In this document: in pieces, positions 10,640-23,743 of the stretch | How positions within the stretch are numbered: the first letter of the stretch is position 1 | How the letters are laid out: every line of letters begins with the position of its first letter | Source: Pyrus communis | Taxonomy: Eukaryota; Streptophyta; Magnoliopsida; Rosales; Rosaceae | DNA length: 64,000 bases | Assembly (NCBI RefSeq): GCF_963583255.1 | Contig: NC_084806.1 | Location: forward strand, 26,012,735 to 26,076,734 | Direction: 5' to 3' | The notes under the pieces: model-generated | What the model was told of the DNA's origin: nothing | The model's database searches: none | The model's input: only the letters and a program-made list of their open reading frames with translations | Position numbers and translations under genes: made by a program

Positions 10640-12449
10640 TTGAGGGACTTGCGAATATGGCTAGTTCTTCCATGACATACATGATTTAGAAAAAGAAAAG
10701 GATCATTAGAAGTGGTTAATTGTTCAACCACTAAAAAATAAAAATAAAATAAACTCTTCCAGGAAAAATTATTTGCGTCGCATAAAATATAGACAAAATA
10801 AATGATGAAATGAAAGAGATTCGAGTGAATGGAAAGGGAAAAATGAAGGATCAATTCCACTTTAACTCTACTTGAACACATTTGATTTTTTTACCTTTAC
10901 CGACAAAAACTTGCGCTCAAAAGCTATTTATTTTGAGCACATGTTTTTCTGGTTTTTAACATGAATGTTTTTCCTTGGTTAACGCTAGTTGTAGTTTTGC
11001 CAATATTCGCAGGTTCCTTAATTTTTCTGGTCCTTAGGCTAACTACGGCTAGTTAGGAATTTCGTAAAAGAGGAAAAGGTTTATTTTTAGTACGTTTAGT
11101 TCACCAGGTTCTACCATTGCAGGGCCCAGTTGCCATTCTACCATTACGAAAGTAGTCCAAGTGATAGGATTCTAAGATTTTGAAATGCGGATTTGGTGTA
11201 TCTTACAACACGAGTTGATGACAGCCATGCACCACCTGTGTCTGCATTCCCGAAACGGCACCCATCTTTTTCAAGAGGATTCACGGCATGTCAAGCCCTG
11301 GTAAGGTTATTCGCTTTGCATCGAATTAAACACATGCCACTGCACACCTAGAAAAAGAGGATGAATCAAAACATAGTTGCTACACCAAAACTGGGCACAA
11401 AGAATCAGCCAGACTGACCTAAAGGATCCAATTTTTTCCATCATTTTCATATCCATAATATTGCAAAAAAAATGCCCGACTCCAAGTTGTTCAAGAATAG
11501 TGGCGTTGAGTTTATCCAAGTTTCTCATGCGTGGTTCCTGCCACAACACTTTCCAAGTGTGTAGTGACGTTCGTTGTTCAATTGCGAAAAATGGACTCGA
11601 TCCACTTATTTTTATTTCTTGAACCAAGAGATCCATGAATTGGGATCTTAATCATAAATGGTCCCTATTTTTTTGGGATTAGCAGAATCATTTGGGTGGA
11701 AGTCCACTTCTATGCACTAGATTCTACGTGCCCCGGGGGGGGGGGAAGATTTGCAACTGACCTGCTGGTTAAAGGTTTGTTGCATTTCGGAATCCGTTTT
11801 CAAATGCCCCCCCCCCCCGTGCGCTCCCCGAGACCTTTTGCCTCAGCATCCCCCCACAACAAACACACGCACGGGCCCCCATAAATATTATTTGCGAGTG
11901 TATTGAGTAACATAATAGTGAAGTAAAGATTTTTAATACTGGTGTTGTATTTCAAGTAGACGATGGCATTGCTTGAAACATCTTGCCATCTAGAGATGAG
12001 TAAAAGAACACCATGCATTGATGAGTGGTGGGGGCGGATGTAGACAAGTTGATCAAGGCAGTGGATTGTGAATCCACCATGCACGTATTCTATTCTCGTC
12101 GTTCGCCCATAAAACTTACTCAATCCAATTTTCATTTTAAAATTGGATTTGAAAAGGGGGAAAAAAAAGTATGGTTGTTGGTTTCTTCCCTCACAAAAGA
12201 TAAAAGTTTAGACCTAAAATACATATATATTTAGGGGGAGACAATGAGTTTTTTTTTCCAGAAAATATCGAAACATCATGAACAGTCTGGTAATAAAACC
12301 AGGTGTTGTTGTTACTTTCTTCTCGGTTCCTTCTTCTCTTTCTTCCATAACCCAAGCTTAAAGAAGGAAGAGATAAAAGGGCCCTTTAGAGAATGTGGTC
12401 AAAAATCCACAGTAGAAATGGCTTTTCTAGCTTGTTAGTAAAATCATGC

Positions 12450-12452
<3 letters not shown>

Positions 12453-12490
<38 letters not shown>
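12453..12490. repeat. (TA)n microsatellite
   Basis: About 19 TA units in intergenic DNA. Confidence 0.95.
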
Positions 12491-12492
<2 letters not shown>

Positions 12493-12572
12493 AGCAGCTA
12501 CTTTCTGGGGCATGGTACTCTTCATTCTTCATTTGGAACTAATGAATGTCGGGTCGGGGGTTTATGCCTTGT

Positions 12573-12620
12573 TTTATTATGAGCCCAAACAATGGATTCA
12601 ATAAGTTCTTGCCAATAACC
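12573..12620 (-). pseudogene. psaA: Plastid psaA fragment in nuclear DNA (NUPT scrap)
   Basis: On the - strand about 48 nt translate to [16 protein letters not shown], a perfect match to a run near the C-terminus of photosystem I subunit PsaA. The match stops abruptly on both sides, so only a short scrap of plastid-like DNA is present, with no function. The identity is from recognising the peptide; PsaB differs in this block. A longer diverged insertion is possible. Confidence 0.65.
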
Positions 12621-13344
12621 ATGGCTGTTGGATAGAAACATTAAATTAAAATGGAAGGTTAGGGAGTAGTAACAGATATTTGATTGTACCTCTAATCTTC
12701 TTCCCCCTTCCCATATCAGTGTGATCGACGTCACTCACATCTTTGATCGGTCTGTTCATGCGGAGTGCACAAAAGATGACTAGAGGGCAAAATCTTGGCC
12801 CAACTCTAAAAAGGAGGATACAAACAAAATTAATGAAACGAAAATGATCGAGTGAATGGAAAGGAAAAAAAAAAGTATTAATTCCACTTTAATGAAACAC
12901 GGTATAAAAAAAAAAAAAAATAAGACCCATTTTTTAAATTTATTATCTGCATGAGAATCAAGAACAAGAAAATTCAAAATAAAGGCCATCCTATCCAACT
13001 TTCAGGCATTAAGATACGTTTCAGGCGTGGATGATTATAAAAAAGGATTCCCAGTATATTATAGGAATCATTTTCTTGAAATCCTGCACTTTTCCAAACC
13101 AAGTGTGATTTCTATGTTATGTATGGACGTGGATGTTCTGTCCTAAATAGAGCTGTAATGAAAGGGAAGCAATATATGCATATATAGATAGCTATAGTTA
13201 TATTTAGATTTGAACATGTTTATTAATCAAAATTGGCCTTTTTACTTTTTACTTATTTATTTTATTTATTTATTTGTACATTTGTACATTGGGTCCTTTA
13301 GATTTCGAGTCCGTTTTTTTTTTTTTTTTTTTGTTTAGAAAGAT

Positions 13345-13456
13345 TATCCTTTTCTTTGTTTATGTCTCGGGTTAGAACGAATTACTATAAACTAGCCTAT
13401 GGATCAATCGACATTTTTCACAAATCTTATGAACGGAGGAGCTTTTATTTCTTATG
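13345..13456 (-). pseudogene. rpl36: Plastid rpl36 fragment in nuclear DNA (NUPT)
   Basis: On the - strand the sequence gives RASVHKICEKCRLI followed, after a small deletion and frame change, by bases matching the end of rpl36 (ACATAAACAAAG). RPL36 of the plastid large ribosomal subunit is only 37 aa, so nearly the whole gene is represented. Mismatches, the deletion and the altered start codon show it is a decayed nuclear copy. No neighbouring plastid gene was recognised with confidence. Confidence 0.7.
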
Positions 13457-14119
13457 TTAAAGGAGATATAGGAAAAGATGGAATAGGAAGACGTGTTTCC
13501 AGATTAAACACGAAACGGTTTGAGAAGGGGGAGTTAGCAAAGTTAGACGAGTCCCCATCCATCTTCTTATGATGATTACAAATCTAGGATAGGAATTAAA
13601 AGTTACTCCATAATAATAGGAATTTGCTTTCCAGTTGCTGCTTCAGTCCTCAGCTTTTCTTGGGCTAGTTGGTTGATGATAGGGTTCCTATTTTTCGTAA
13701 ATCCTTGGTCTTTCATTTTTATTATCTCACATGGATAGGTACACTCAATTTAAATGGAAGAATTTTTTTAGGCTGATTCATTACATAGAAATATCAGTAT
13801 TTGATTGATCTAACTTCATATAATTTAGTATTTATTCAATTTACCAATTGACCAAAAAAAAGAGGATAAAATCGACTGAATGAGAATCTTTCTCTATACT
13901 ATAAAAATCGCACGTCGTAAATAGATATACCTTTTGAACAAATGGAAGTCAACCTGAAGGTGAATATTAAATAACAAAACTTCTAGGTGCAAGTGAAAGG
14001 TCTTAAGTTCGATTGTTCTGAATCACGTAATGCCCTTTGTTTGGGCTAATTCGATGTCCAAATAGTAGTTTTAGACGAACGTTCATAGAATGTCATTTAA
14101 AAGCTTATGTTAGCTTTTA

Positions 14120-17100
14120 TAATTGATACACATGCTTAGTTGAGGATAGAAAGGAGTCAGGCAAGGAACCTAACGAGAAAGCGTGTTCTGCCTACATGTG
14201 AGTGGATCTCCTTGAAAACTAAATGTTTTAGATTATTTTTATATGTTGATGCATATTATGATTATCGATAGTCCTTGAGGAGACTTATATCTAGTTAGAC
14301 TTGAATGATATCTTGAGGTTATTGGTGATTTATTTTTACAACATTGCTATCATACATATTGTATAGCTAGTTACGGTCGTAGGTTATTTGCAAGTACTTA
14401 TTTTCTAATAGAGGCTAGAATCTCTAGTAGACGCTAGACATCAATCCGTAGACGCCGCTTTTAGCGGCCATATGGTCAATTTAGTGGCGGCCAATATATC
14501 TCGGCCTCATAGCTTGTGTTATTGTGGTTTGGGTGTGTCAGTTTGGTATAGTTAGGGGATATACATTTACATCTTATGATGCCAACAATTGTGCTAATAA
14601 TTTAATGTTTACTTGACAGAACTATGCCACCTAGGCATGAACGTACTCTTAAGCATTAGCTCAATTGATTCCTAATGCTGATCGAGGCTGCACTCAGGCG
14701 AAAATTGTTGTGAGTCATGATGCCTACTCTTTTGATGGTTAAGGAGTCGGAAAAGAAGTCGAATCTTAGTTGGAGCATATGGACGATGTTCTCGACGTAA
14801 TGAGATGTCATGTGGATCAATGAGTGAGCACGACGACTTTCTTCATGGTCGACAGCTCTAAAAATTGGTGGAAGACGGAGCGCCATAACATTCGGGTTGA
14901 TGAGGTTTGGACTTAGGGATCTATTCAAGGAGTGGTTCAAGAAAAATTTTCTGGGTCTTGAGTTTCAAGCTATCAAGAGGCGAGTTTTTGGCTCTCGAAC
15001 AACGCGAAATGTCTGTTGGCGACTGTGAATGGGAATTTTGACTTTTGCTTGAGTATTGCATGTGTATTTGTGATAATGCATATGAGAAGATGAGGCAACT
15101 TATTTCAGGTCTAAATTCGAACTTGTGCACCTATGCCTTGGTGAATGATGGTGTTACCCTATGAGATAGCTTTCTGCAAAGCTGAGCGGGTTGAACAAGT
15201 GAATAACAGAAAGAAAGAAAAATAGATAGTGAAGCGTAAACAAGCAAGCACTAGTGATGGTGGTGGAGGACAATTCAGCGGATTCAAGAATAAGTTTGAC
15301 GCCAAGAATATCAAGGAAGCATTGACTATGGGCGGAATGAAGAGTCAAGCATCTTTTTAGAAGAAAGGTAAGTCATCCAGGTCTACTACTAATGGTGGTT
15401 CTAATAATCTACACCTCGTGCCAGTAAGGGTTCTACCGGTAGTGGGTTTCCTCAGCCTATTAAGCCTCAAGTTCCACAACAAACTTCGCAGTTTAGTCAG
15501 CATAATACTTCTCGATAGTAGAATAACCGACAGGGTTGAGGGAGTTAGATTCAGAGATCTCGTATTGGTTGTACCTTAGGTGGAGCTAGTCGTTCTGGTG
15601 GTGCAACAAAATTAGATGTTTGCAATGAATCGGCAGCAGGCTGATGAAGATCCTAATGTTATCACTGGTACGTCTAATGCTTTTGACTGTCTTGCTCTAG
15701 TTTTGATTGATTCGGGTGCTACCCATTCTTGTTTATCTACTCAATTTGCTAGTATAGTGAATGTTCAACCTATTTCTCTAGATCATGAATTTGAGTTATC
15801 TATCCTTACAGAAGAAACTGTTAGAATTAATTGGGAATTAAAAAATTGTTTGATTTTTGTGGGTGTAGAGCTCATGGAAGCGGATCTCGTACCATTACAT
15901 ATCGTAGACTCATATCTCATCTTCGGAATGTATTGGCTATCGAGATATCATGCTCATATCGGTTGCTATCGGAAGTTGGTTTTCCTTCGTCCACCTGGAA
16001 GGCCACAAGTGGAATTTCAAGGTGAACGGAGAATCATACCTTATAGTCTCATTTTTTGTCTTCGAGCCAAGAGACTCTTGTCTAAAAGATGTGCAGGGTA
16101 CATTGCTCATGTCACGGTAAAAATAAAAAAATGATAAAAAAGTTCTTAATACTGAAGATGTTCCCATCGTGAATAAGTATCTTAATGTATTTCTGGAGGA
16201 TCTCCCTGGATTACCACCTAATCGGGATACTGAATTCACCATTGATCTATTGCCGGGTACCAATCTTATTTCCCTTACTCCTAATCGTATGGCACCTGCC
16301 GAGTTAAAGGAATTGAAAATCCAATTGCAAGAACTGGTTGACAAGGGTTTTGTTCAGCTGAGTACTTCTCCATGGGGTGCTCCGGTTCTATTCGTTAGGA
16401 AAAAGAATGGTAGCATGCATTTATGCATCGACTATCGTCAATTGAACAAGGTGACTATTAAGAATCGGTATCCTCTACCAAGGATAGACGACTTGTTTGA
16501 TCAACTGAAAATGGTGAAAGTCGTTTCTAAGATCGGGGTATCTTCAAGCTGAGGATGTCTCTACAACAGTATTCTGAACCCAGTACAGTCATTATGAATT
16601 TCTTGTTATGCCTTTCGGTTTGACAAATGCTTCTGCAACCTTCATGGATTTAACGAATAGGGTTTTTCAACCTTATTTAGATAAGTTCGTGATTGTATTT
16701 ATCAACGATATGTTGGTATATTCTAAAAATGAGCAACAACATGTTCGACATTTGCGGTTGGTGTTGGAAAGATTGCGAAGAAGGAAGTTGTTTGCGAAGT
16801 TTAGCAAGTGTTAGTTTTGCTTGGATAGCATTGGTTTCTTAAGCCACATTATCTTGGCCGAGGGAATCTTTGTCGACCCCAAAAAAATCTTCGCTATTCT
16901 TAATGGGGAGCAACCGAACAATGTTACCAAGATTAGAAGTTTCTTGGGTTTGGCCAGTTGCTACGGGTGGGTTTTGAAAGATTTCTCTTCAATTGTTGTC
17001 CTGCTTGCTAAGTTAACCCAAAAGGGAGTAACTTTTAAGTGGAACGAAGACTGTGAGCGTGATTTTCAGGAATGGAAGCATCACCTCAATCAAAGCCACC

Positions 17101-17280
17101 TTCCCATGTATGTGATACTCATCCATGTGACAGTCAAGCTGGACTTGAGGATGAATGGATTCATTATGTTATATGCTGATGCAACTTTGAGAATGCTGAC
17201 TTTCCCTTCAGCCGCATATTGTCCAATGATATTGAAGCATCTATCGAAATGATTTGACTAGATCATCCCTTGGCTTACCA
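14120..17280 (+). mobile_element. Ty3/gypsy (chromovirus-like) retrotransposon, truncated and decayed
   Basis: The 3' part of an LTR and leader probably occupies about 14120-14620, with a gag-type start at ATG 14624 (MPPRHERT). Gag, protease, reverse transcriptase and the start of RNase H can be followed to about 17250. Integrase and the 3' LTR are missing; the right junction lies just upstream of the tetraspanin gene's promoter. No target duplication was found. Confidence 0.7.
14624..17252 (+). pseudogene. Gypsy gag-pol remnant (gag, protease, RT, partial RNase H)
   Basis: Reading from 14624, gag is recognisable by NWWKTERHNI (about 14860) but has many stops. A better-preserved ORF at 15616-16134 carries an aspartic protease motif, DSGATHSCLS. 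Next comes reverse transcriptase: [16 protein letters not shown] and [17 protein letters not shown] at 16169-16552, then [13 protein letters not shown] at 16608. The usual YxDD catalytic motif reads FINDM, so the first active-site Asp is lost. A connection/RNase H-like part follows (RSFLGLASCYGWVLKDFS, about 16940). Stops separate the pieces, so no functional polyprotein is possible. The motif style fits chromoviruses better than Tat/Athila. Confidence 0.85.
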
Positions 17281-18160
17281 CTGTTGCGCCCAGAAACGGT
17301 CCAACAGAAAAAAGAGAAACAAGGTCATTAACGTCATTCAATAGAAAACAAAACAGTGACGGGGCATAAATGCGAAGAGATGGGGGACAAATTAAAAACG
17401 CCAACTGGCAATTAGACAAAATAAAGTACCTCACCTGACCGCCCTTCTTCCTACTTCGGCTAATATTGCCCCTGCTCCTCCTCCTCTGTGTCTGGTTTTA
17501 GAATCCGAAGAAACTCGAAAATCCGACAAGCTCCTCGTACTCGTTGCTTCTAATCTGTAAGTCTTGTTCGATCTCTCCTAGATTTTTCAAACCATTCTGA
17601 AACTTTAATTATTTTGGTTTTTTTTTTAATTTCTGAAAAAATATATTTATTGGTATTTTATTTCGTATTAAATCTGATTTCTATTAATCTGGAGGGGTTA
17701 AATTTTCAGCTTTTGGAAAAATTAGATAGTTTAGTAGGTTGGTAAATTGAGGTAATTACGTTTTCAATGAAGCCAATTTTCTCGATGAGCTACAGCTGAA
17801 TTGTATATCTGGTTTTTTTTATTTTTTATTTTTTTTAATTTGTTAAAAATAATTTTCATTGATTTATTACCCTGATCTTGGAAAATGCATATTGTGGAGA
17901 GATGGATTCTACATTTCCAAGCAACCAAACACAACTCGATGTGTGGATTATGGAAATAATCGTGAACTCGCGATGGTTAGGAGTTGGATTGTGTGATTGA
18001 GTACTGATCTTTGGGTTAAATGCTTGACAATGACGGAATTAATTGCGACCTAGTGATAATTAGTAGTAGACGTAATTGTGGGCTAATTGTAATTGACGAA
18101 ATAGAAGGGACCCATTTGACTTGAATTTGGAAACTGAAGGGGTCGAAGAAGTTGTCGAGG
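17281..18160 (+). promoter_or_regulatory. Promoter and 5' leader region of the tetraspanin gene
   Basis: A CT-rich stretch at about 17440-17555 looks like a non-coding first exon and ends at a good donor site (ctgtaagtc, GT at 17557). A 5' UTR intron would then run to an acceptor shortly before ATG 18161. The intron is T-rich. Nothing else coding is seen. Confidence 0.5.
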
Positions 18161-21100
18161 ATGGCCTGCAGAGGGTGCTTGGGGTGCTTATTGAAGCTAT
18201 TGAACTTTGTCTTGACCCTTGTGGGGCTGGCCATGGTGGGCTATGGGATCTACTTGCTTGTGGAATACTTGAGAGCTGCGGACACAACTGTAATGTCTTC
18301 GCCTGTGGGCGACGTTCATGATTTGGTACAGCTGAGCCGGCCTATGCTCATGACTGTGTCTCTTTCAGATAATATCTTGGATAATTTGCCGAAAGCTTGG
18401 TATGTCTACTACTAATTCACCAAAATTCTTTTTCGATTTTTGAGTTATAGCTAGTTATACATATGTTTTATTCTTATTCAGGAAATTTTTTGTTTATTTC
18501 GATATTTGATATGGCTGTAAACAGATAAGAAGTAACAAGTATGCTTGTGGTAGACTTATCTTCTTGCATTTGATTAATATTTTCTGAACTTCCTAGATTA
18601 TCTTCTACAATCATTGTTTCATGTTTCCCCTCTGCCTCCACTTTTCTGGAAGGAACATGTGCCTTAAGTATCCTAGATTTATCCATAATCCCATATTAAT
18701 GAATTTATATATAATATATATTATATTTAATAATAATGACCCGTTAAAGGTTACACTTATAGTGTTTGCTATACCTGTTGAGTTCAAGCTGATAATTCTT
18801 CTTTTTTTTTTCATCCCATTTTTGACCCCACATGCTTTTGCAGGTTCATATACTTGTTTATTGGAATTGGAGCAATTATATTTGTCATCTCTTGTTTTGG
18901 TTGCGTGGGTGCTATGACACGGAATGGCTGCTGCTTGAGTTGTGTATCCTAATTACTTATTCTTTTTGTCAAAAAGGTTATCAGATAATAGTATGCCTGT
19001 CATATTGAATATGTGCTGTGCATGAAGCGATGCTTTATTTGTTTTGGTTTTATTTTAACAAATTGGGGTCCTTAAGTCAGCATAGTATTCGGTCCTGGTG
19101 ATCCTTTTGATCTTGGTAGAGCTGGGAGCTGCCGCCTTTATATTCTTTGACAAAAGCTGGGAAGATGTAAGTGTTGTATCTGTTGATGTTTTGAAATTTA
19201 AATTGTAATGGTACGATTCAGTATCTAACCAGTGTCATAAGTTGCTGTTTAGGAAATCCCAACGGATTCAAGTGGAGATTTTGAGATGATATATGCATTT
19301 CTGAAAGCTCATTGGAACATTGTGAGATGGGTTGCTCTTGGAGCTGTTGTCTTCGAGGTAATTTTTACAATTTCAAAATCTTGTCCCACGGTCTTCAGTT
19401 TTGACATGTTTTATATGATTTTATTTTTTATTTTTTGGGTGAATTTAGGACTATATCGTTCAATCATTTTAAGGAAGATTGTTGGCATGACAGTCTCTTT
19501 TCTGGAAGAAGTTCCCTCCCTTCCCCTTCTTTGGAATTATATTTTTAACTCGTCATTTCTATATAGAAAGTTAAAAGATGAATAGAATGGGGTGGACGTG
19601 TTCTTAGCAAGTAGTGCATGCACAGAAAGGAAAGGAAAGCAAAAGTATACTTAGAATCTGCAAACAAAACATCTAACCTGAAATTTCTGTGGAGTATTTA
19701 CTTCTGTTTTCATTGGCTAGACTTGAATTGCTTGCCACCATTGAGTTGGTTCCGCCTTGGCCTAATCAACATGTAGGATAAGAAGAAAAGGTTTAATGCT
19801 TTGGATCTCAGCTTGTATTGTTTACTTATATGTTTGAGTTTCACCTGATTGTATGAATCCATATTTTCTTGTTAATAGTCGTCAATTTCCTACGCCTGAA
19901 TTGATAGTAATCATGACTCATTATATGATTTGAAGTATTTACTTGTTCTGCACCTAGATGACGATAGCACTGATGGAGTTGTTTGCATAAGCATGATTGG
20001 TATAACTAATATCCATTTTTTTATTTTGCAGTGTATGTTTGTTTGCATGAACTGGGATCTTATTGTAATTCTAAGTACAATTTTCTTCATTGCATTAATT
20101 AAAAAAATTTGTTAATAGCACGGAAATGATACAAGTCAATTTTTTTTTTTTTATACTCAATTAATGTAGTCCCTTTTAGGGGCCGCTTGATAACCATTTC
20201 ATTTCTAGTTATCAGTTATAATTTTTTTTTAACTCAAAGTCAAATTTTGAAAACTCAAGAAAGTACTTTTCACAATTTGGTTTTCAGTTTTTGTTTTTTA
20301 TTTTTCATTTTTTTTTAAACTGAGTGTGGTTATCAAACGAGTATTCAGTTTTCATAAAAGGTGAAAAGAAAATATAAAAATAAAATGGTTATCAAATGAC
20401 CGTTAGTGAGCAACACTTCATAATAAAAAATTAGGAAGACATCTATAACTGTAATATTGGGTGCAAAATAGTCTGGTGCAATAACACTAGAGTTCAGGGG
20501 GTTTTCCCTCTTCAAAGTCGGGTTTAAGTGTTTTTTACTATGACATGCAGTTTTGACGGGCTCATGTGTGAAAGTCCTCTTTCTAATGGCATTATTCCTA
20601 CATGACAATGACATTAACGAAACTTCCTTTATATATCAATACTCTAGGAAACTTGTGGATATCTTGTCGCTGCTTCATAACATTCTTTTCTTTAAGTAAA
20701 ATATGTTTCTTACCAGAAAAACATTGAGAGATATGTTTGCATAAAAGTTCAAGAACAAAACCATTGCAATGTGACATTAATGTTGGTTCCAGAGATGTTA
20801 GATCAGAAAATGACAGCCAGCTCCTTAAAATTTTCTCATGAACTTGTACCGCTTTGCCAGATATGGTTAATGTTTCCTCATTAACCGAATAAGGTTTTGG
20901 TGCATTCTTTCTTTAGCTGTACAATATCATTGCTAAGATGAGCGTTCTTGTGTTGTTATTCTTGAATCTAGGTTTAGTGGTTTGGAAATAACCAGATGAA
21001 GATTGTTTTGTTTTCTCATGCGATATGTTGCATATATAATGATTGTCCATGGAATTTCAGGCTCTACTTTTCTTGCTAGCTCTTGTGGTTAGGGCAGCGA

Positions 21101-21672
21101 ATAGACCAGCAGAGTATGACAGTGATGATGAGCTCATTGCTCCAAGGCAACAAATTAGGCAGCCATTGATCAGCAACCGGCCAGCTGTTCCAGCAACTGG
21201 TGTACCTGTTGCTGGGTCTCTTGATCAGAGAGCACCAAACAGAAATGATGCATGGAGTACACGCATGAGGGAAAAGGTGAGGGATTCTGGAAAAAATAAT
21301 TCCTTAAAAGTTTGTGTGAGATGTTAGTATAGAAATATAGCCATGGAAGTCTCAAAGTAAGGCCGCCATATTAGCATGCTTGCCTTAGACTTTTGTTGAT
21401 TGTTCCAACACTATCAGGTTACCACATTTTTGTGATTAGATAAATTCCGTTTGTCATTTTTATTTTTCCTATCGAAAACTCAAAATGTTCATTTTAAATT
21501 TTTCCGTAGCCTATGATTCTGATGCCTGTGCTCTGTTTTGTCTGTTGACGTGCACATAAATCAGTACGGACTTGATACAGCTGAGTTTACATATAACCCA
21601 TCAGAGTCACACAGATTCCAGCAAGTTGCAGCTCAACCACAAGAAGAAAGGAGCCGATGCATTGTCATGTGA
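18161..21672 (+). CDS. TOM2A: TOM2A-type tetraspanin (tetraspanin-18/19/20 subgroup)
   Basis: Six coding exons are inferred: 18161-18399, 18844-18943, 19086-19166, 19253-19357, 21061-21276, 21565-21672. They give 849 nt (282 aa), matching the roughly 280-aa TOM2A family. Four hydrophobic segments lie at about 13-36, 81-101, 114-134 and 163-187. The loop between the third and fourth is short and lacks the CCG motif of classical tetraspanins. The cytosolic tail is charged and ends C279-I-V-M, a CaaX box suited to farnesylation, as reported for Arabidopsis TOM2A. TOM2A is a host membrane protein that interacts with TOM1 and supports tobamovirus multiplication; its cellular role is otherwise little known. 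Intron 4 is long (1.7 kb) and holds a MITE-like repeat. Whether this is the TOM2A orthologue or a paralogue cannot be told here. Confidence 0.92.
20179..20402. mobile_element. MITE-like element in tetraspanin intron 4
   Basis: The ends are inverted repeats around GCTTGATAACCATTT on the left and AAATGGTTATCAAATG on the right, 224 bp apart, with an AT-rich core that also holds ggttatcaaacgag. The termini resemble hAT-type MITEs. I could not find an 8-bp target duplication, so the class is uncertain. Confidence 0.6.
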
Positions 21673-23700
21673 TAAAGGTGGATTTAACCAAAATTAAACT
21701 TGGGTTTGGTTTCTGAAGACCACTTCTTCGACCATGTTAAAACTTCAAGATTTGCAGAGGATGGTCTGTTCCTTTTTGTTGAGTTCGTGTACAACAATTT
21801 TCTTTTCTTTTTTATTTCTGTTTCTCTTTTCCATTTTGTTTCAGGAGCATTACTTAATTCCCCGCAGAAGCGCGTGTTCTCTTTATATGTATTACCATTT
21901 GGTGTATAAATTGTACTGCTAGTTAGGGATTATGGAGTGAATAATTTTATGAGACATTCTGGCAGTTACAATGATGTGCTTGATCTATAGGTTTTGACCT
22001 CCTCCCCTTCACTATCACACATGCAAGGATACCAGCAGAATGCCCAGAGCATGAGGATGACGAAAATGGTGGTGATGGCTTGATTTCGTGGACAAGTAGA
22101 GATGGCCACGGTGGTGACAGGGAGTGCATGGAGAGATTGAGAGTTAAAGAGAGAGGGAGTTTCAGAACTGATGGAAGAGAGTGACCGAGAGTGCTAAGCA
22201 AGCTAACTTAGATTATCCAAGTGAAATTACCTAAATATAATTAGGTAAACATAAGAAAGTATAAGAAAGTATAAGAATTAAGCCCTCGAGGCTTCGATTC
22301 AAATTTCGTTTTCGATTTCACATTCACATGCATGAATATAATTAGGTAAACATAGGAAAGTATAAGAACTGAATTTCGATTCAAGGCTTGAAAATTACTC
22401 AGGACACCAACTTAGGAGTATCACACGTCTTGGGAATAAAATAACATTATTTTAAGCGATGTGTTGTAAAAGTCCACCCCCTTCTAGAAAATTTTATCCC
22501 CGAAACTTCTACAACAACTAGTAGAAAAGATAGGGATATTTAGCTCTCATACTTTCTTCATTTTCCCTAGGTGGCTTCTTTGATTTTGTGGTTTGGCCAA
22601 AGGACTTTTACCAAAGGTATCACCGAAGTGTTTTCTCTCTCTGATCCAGTGTAGCAATTGGTTCCTTGATGTGGTAGAAACTAATACATAAATTAAATCC
22701 TATAATTTAGACAATTGTAGTATGAGTAAGTAGGGATCGTTCTAGCCGTGGATTAGAAGGGATGCTAATTAACACAAACTAGACTTAAAAACAATGAACT
22801 AGATGAAACTAACACAAATAAGAACTAAGGGGGGTTTTTGGACGAATTTAAGAAACTAAAGTAAATTCCATCAAACAAAGTAAAGTATGAATGAAAATTG
22901 GGTGAAAGACTAGCTAGAGGATTCTTCTCCACACATGAACTATATGCATACAAATCGATTTCCAGTTATTATTCCTATAGACCATGAATGACAATGCCCC
23001 AAATTAATCGTGAACATCACTAATTAACTCTCAAATTTTCCTAATTTCATTGAATTGGACTTAGCGACGCAACCAAATTATTCTTATCAAGTTCCCTATA
23101 TGGATAACATGATAGAGATACATATCAAAGATCATTAAGTTCTGTAAAAATCATAAGCATTGACAAGACATTCGTAACTATGAACTGCATGATACTCCTA
23201 CCAAGAGTTTACTTAACACAATCATGACTAGTGACATGTACTACTTATAAATATAAGTTCACAACGATTAAGTGAAATTCCCTTATATTCTAGCATCAAA
23301 TCCCTGCATGCAAACTAAGTATGCATCCTTAATAAACATACAAGAACAAGTTTTTAATAAAACAGATAAGTAAATCGCATTCACGTTTTATGAATTAATA
23401 ATTGAATGTAATCAATTCATATAAAACACATGTTCATGGCTTCGAATTCACCTCTAACTAAAAAGAAATTTAGTTACACATGTTTATCATAACTGAAAAA
23501 CAATCTAAAATAAACATTGAAACTTAAAACAAAGATAGAAAGAACTCTTGAAAATTCCAGCAACTTCAATGGATGAATGGTAGGCATGGCACACTCTAAA
23601 TCTTTGCAGGCATTTCATATATATAGGGGGAATGGCTGAATCCAAGGAGGAAAGGGCTTTGGCGTTTTTGAGTTATTTTTGGACTAAAAATCAGGTCGAA
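21673..23700. other. 3' flank of the tetraspanin gene and unclassified spacer
   Basis: The first 250-300 bases are probably 3' UTR. A short repeat (ataattaggtaaacata, with gaaagtataaga) occurs at about 22236-22275 and 22338-22367. From about 22660 to 23620 the sequence is AT-rich and non-coding, without LTR ends or primer sites that I can define. It reads like old transposon DNA, but I cannot name a family. Confidence 0.3.
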
Positions 23701-23743
23701 AGTATTGGAATGTGATTAGGATTCCTCCTTGCAGCTGAAGATA

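Larger units (their letters stand above)
10640..14100. other. Gene-poor spacer with low-complexity tracts and plastid-like scraps
   Basis: I see no gene. The stretch contains a diverged repeat of about 90 bp in two copies (about 10790-10875 and 12815-12900, both with gagtgaatggaaagg), homopolymer G and C tracts at about 11735 and 11808, a (TA)n tract, poly-T at about 13315-13333 and two plastid-like pieces annotated separately. A 109-codon ORF on the - strand (11307-11636) has no recognisable features. The sequence at 13560-13740 also looks possibly organellar, but I could not identify it. Confidence 0.4.

Noticed and set aside
11307..11636. 109-codon ORF on the - strand
   Set aside because: No motif, no splice partners, AT-rich spacer context; most likely chance.
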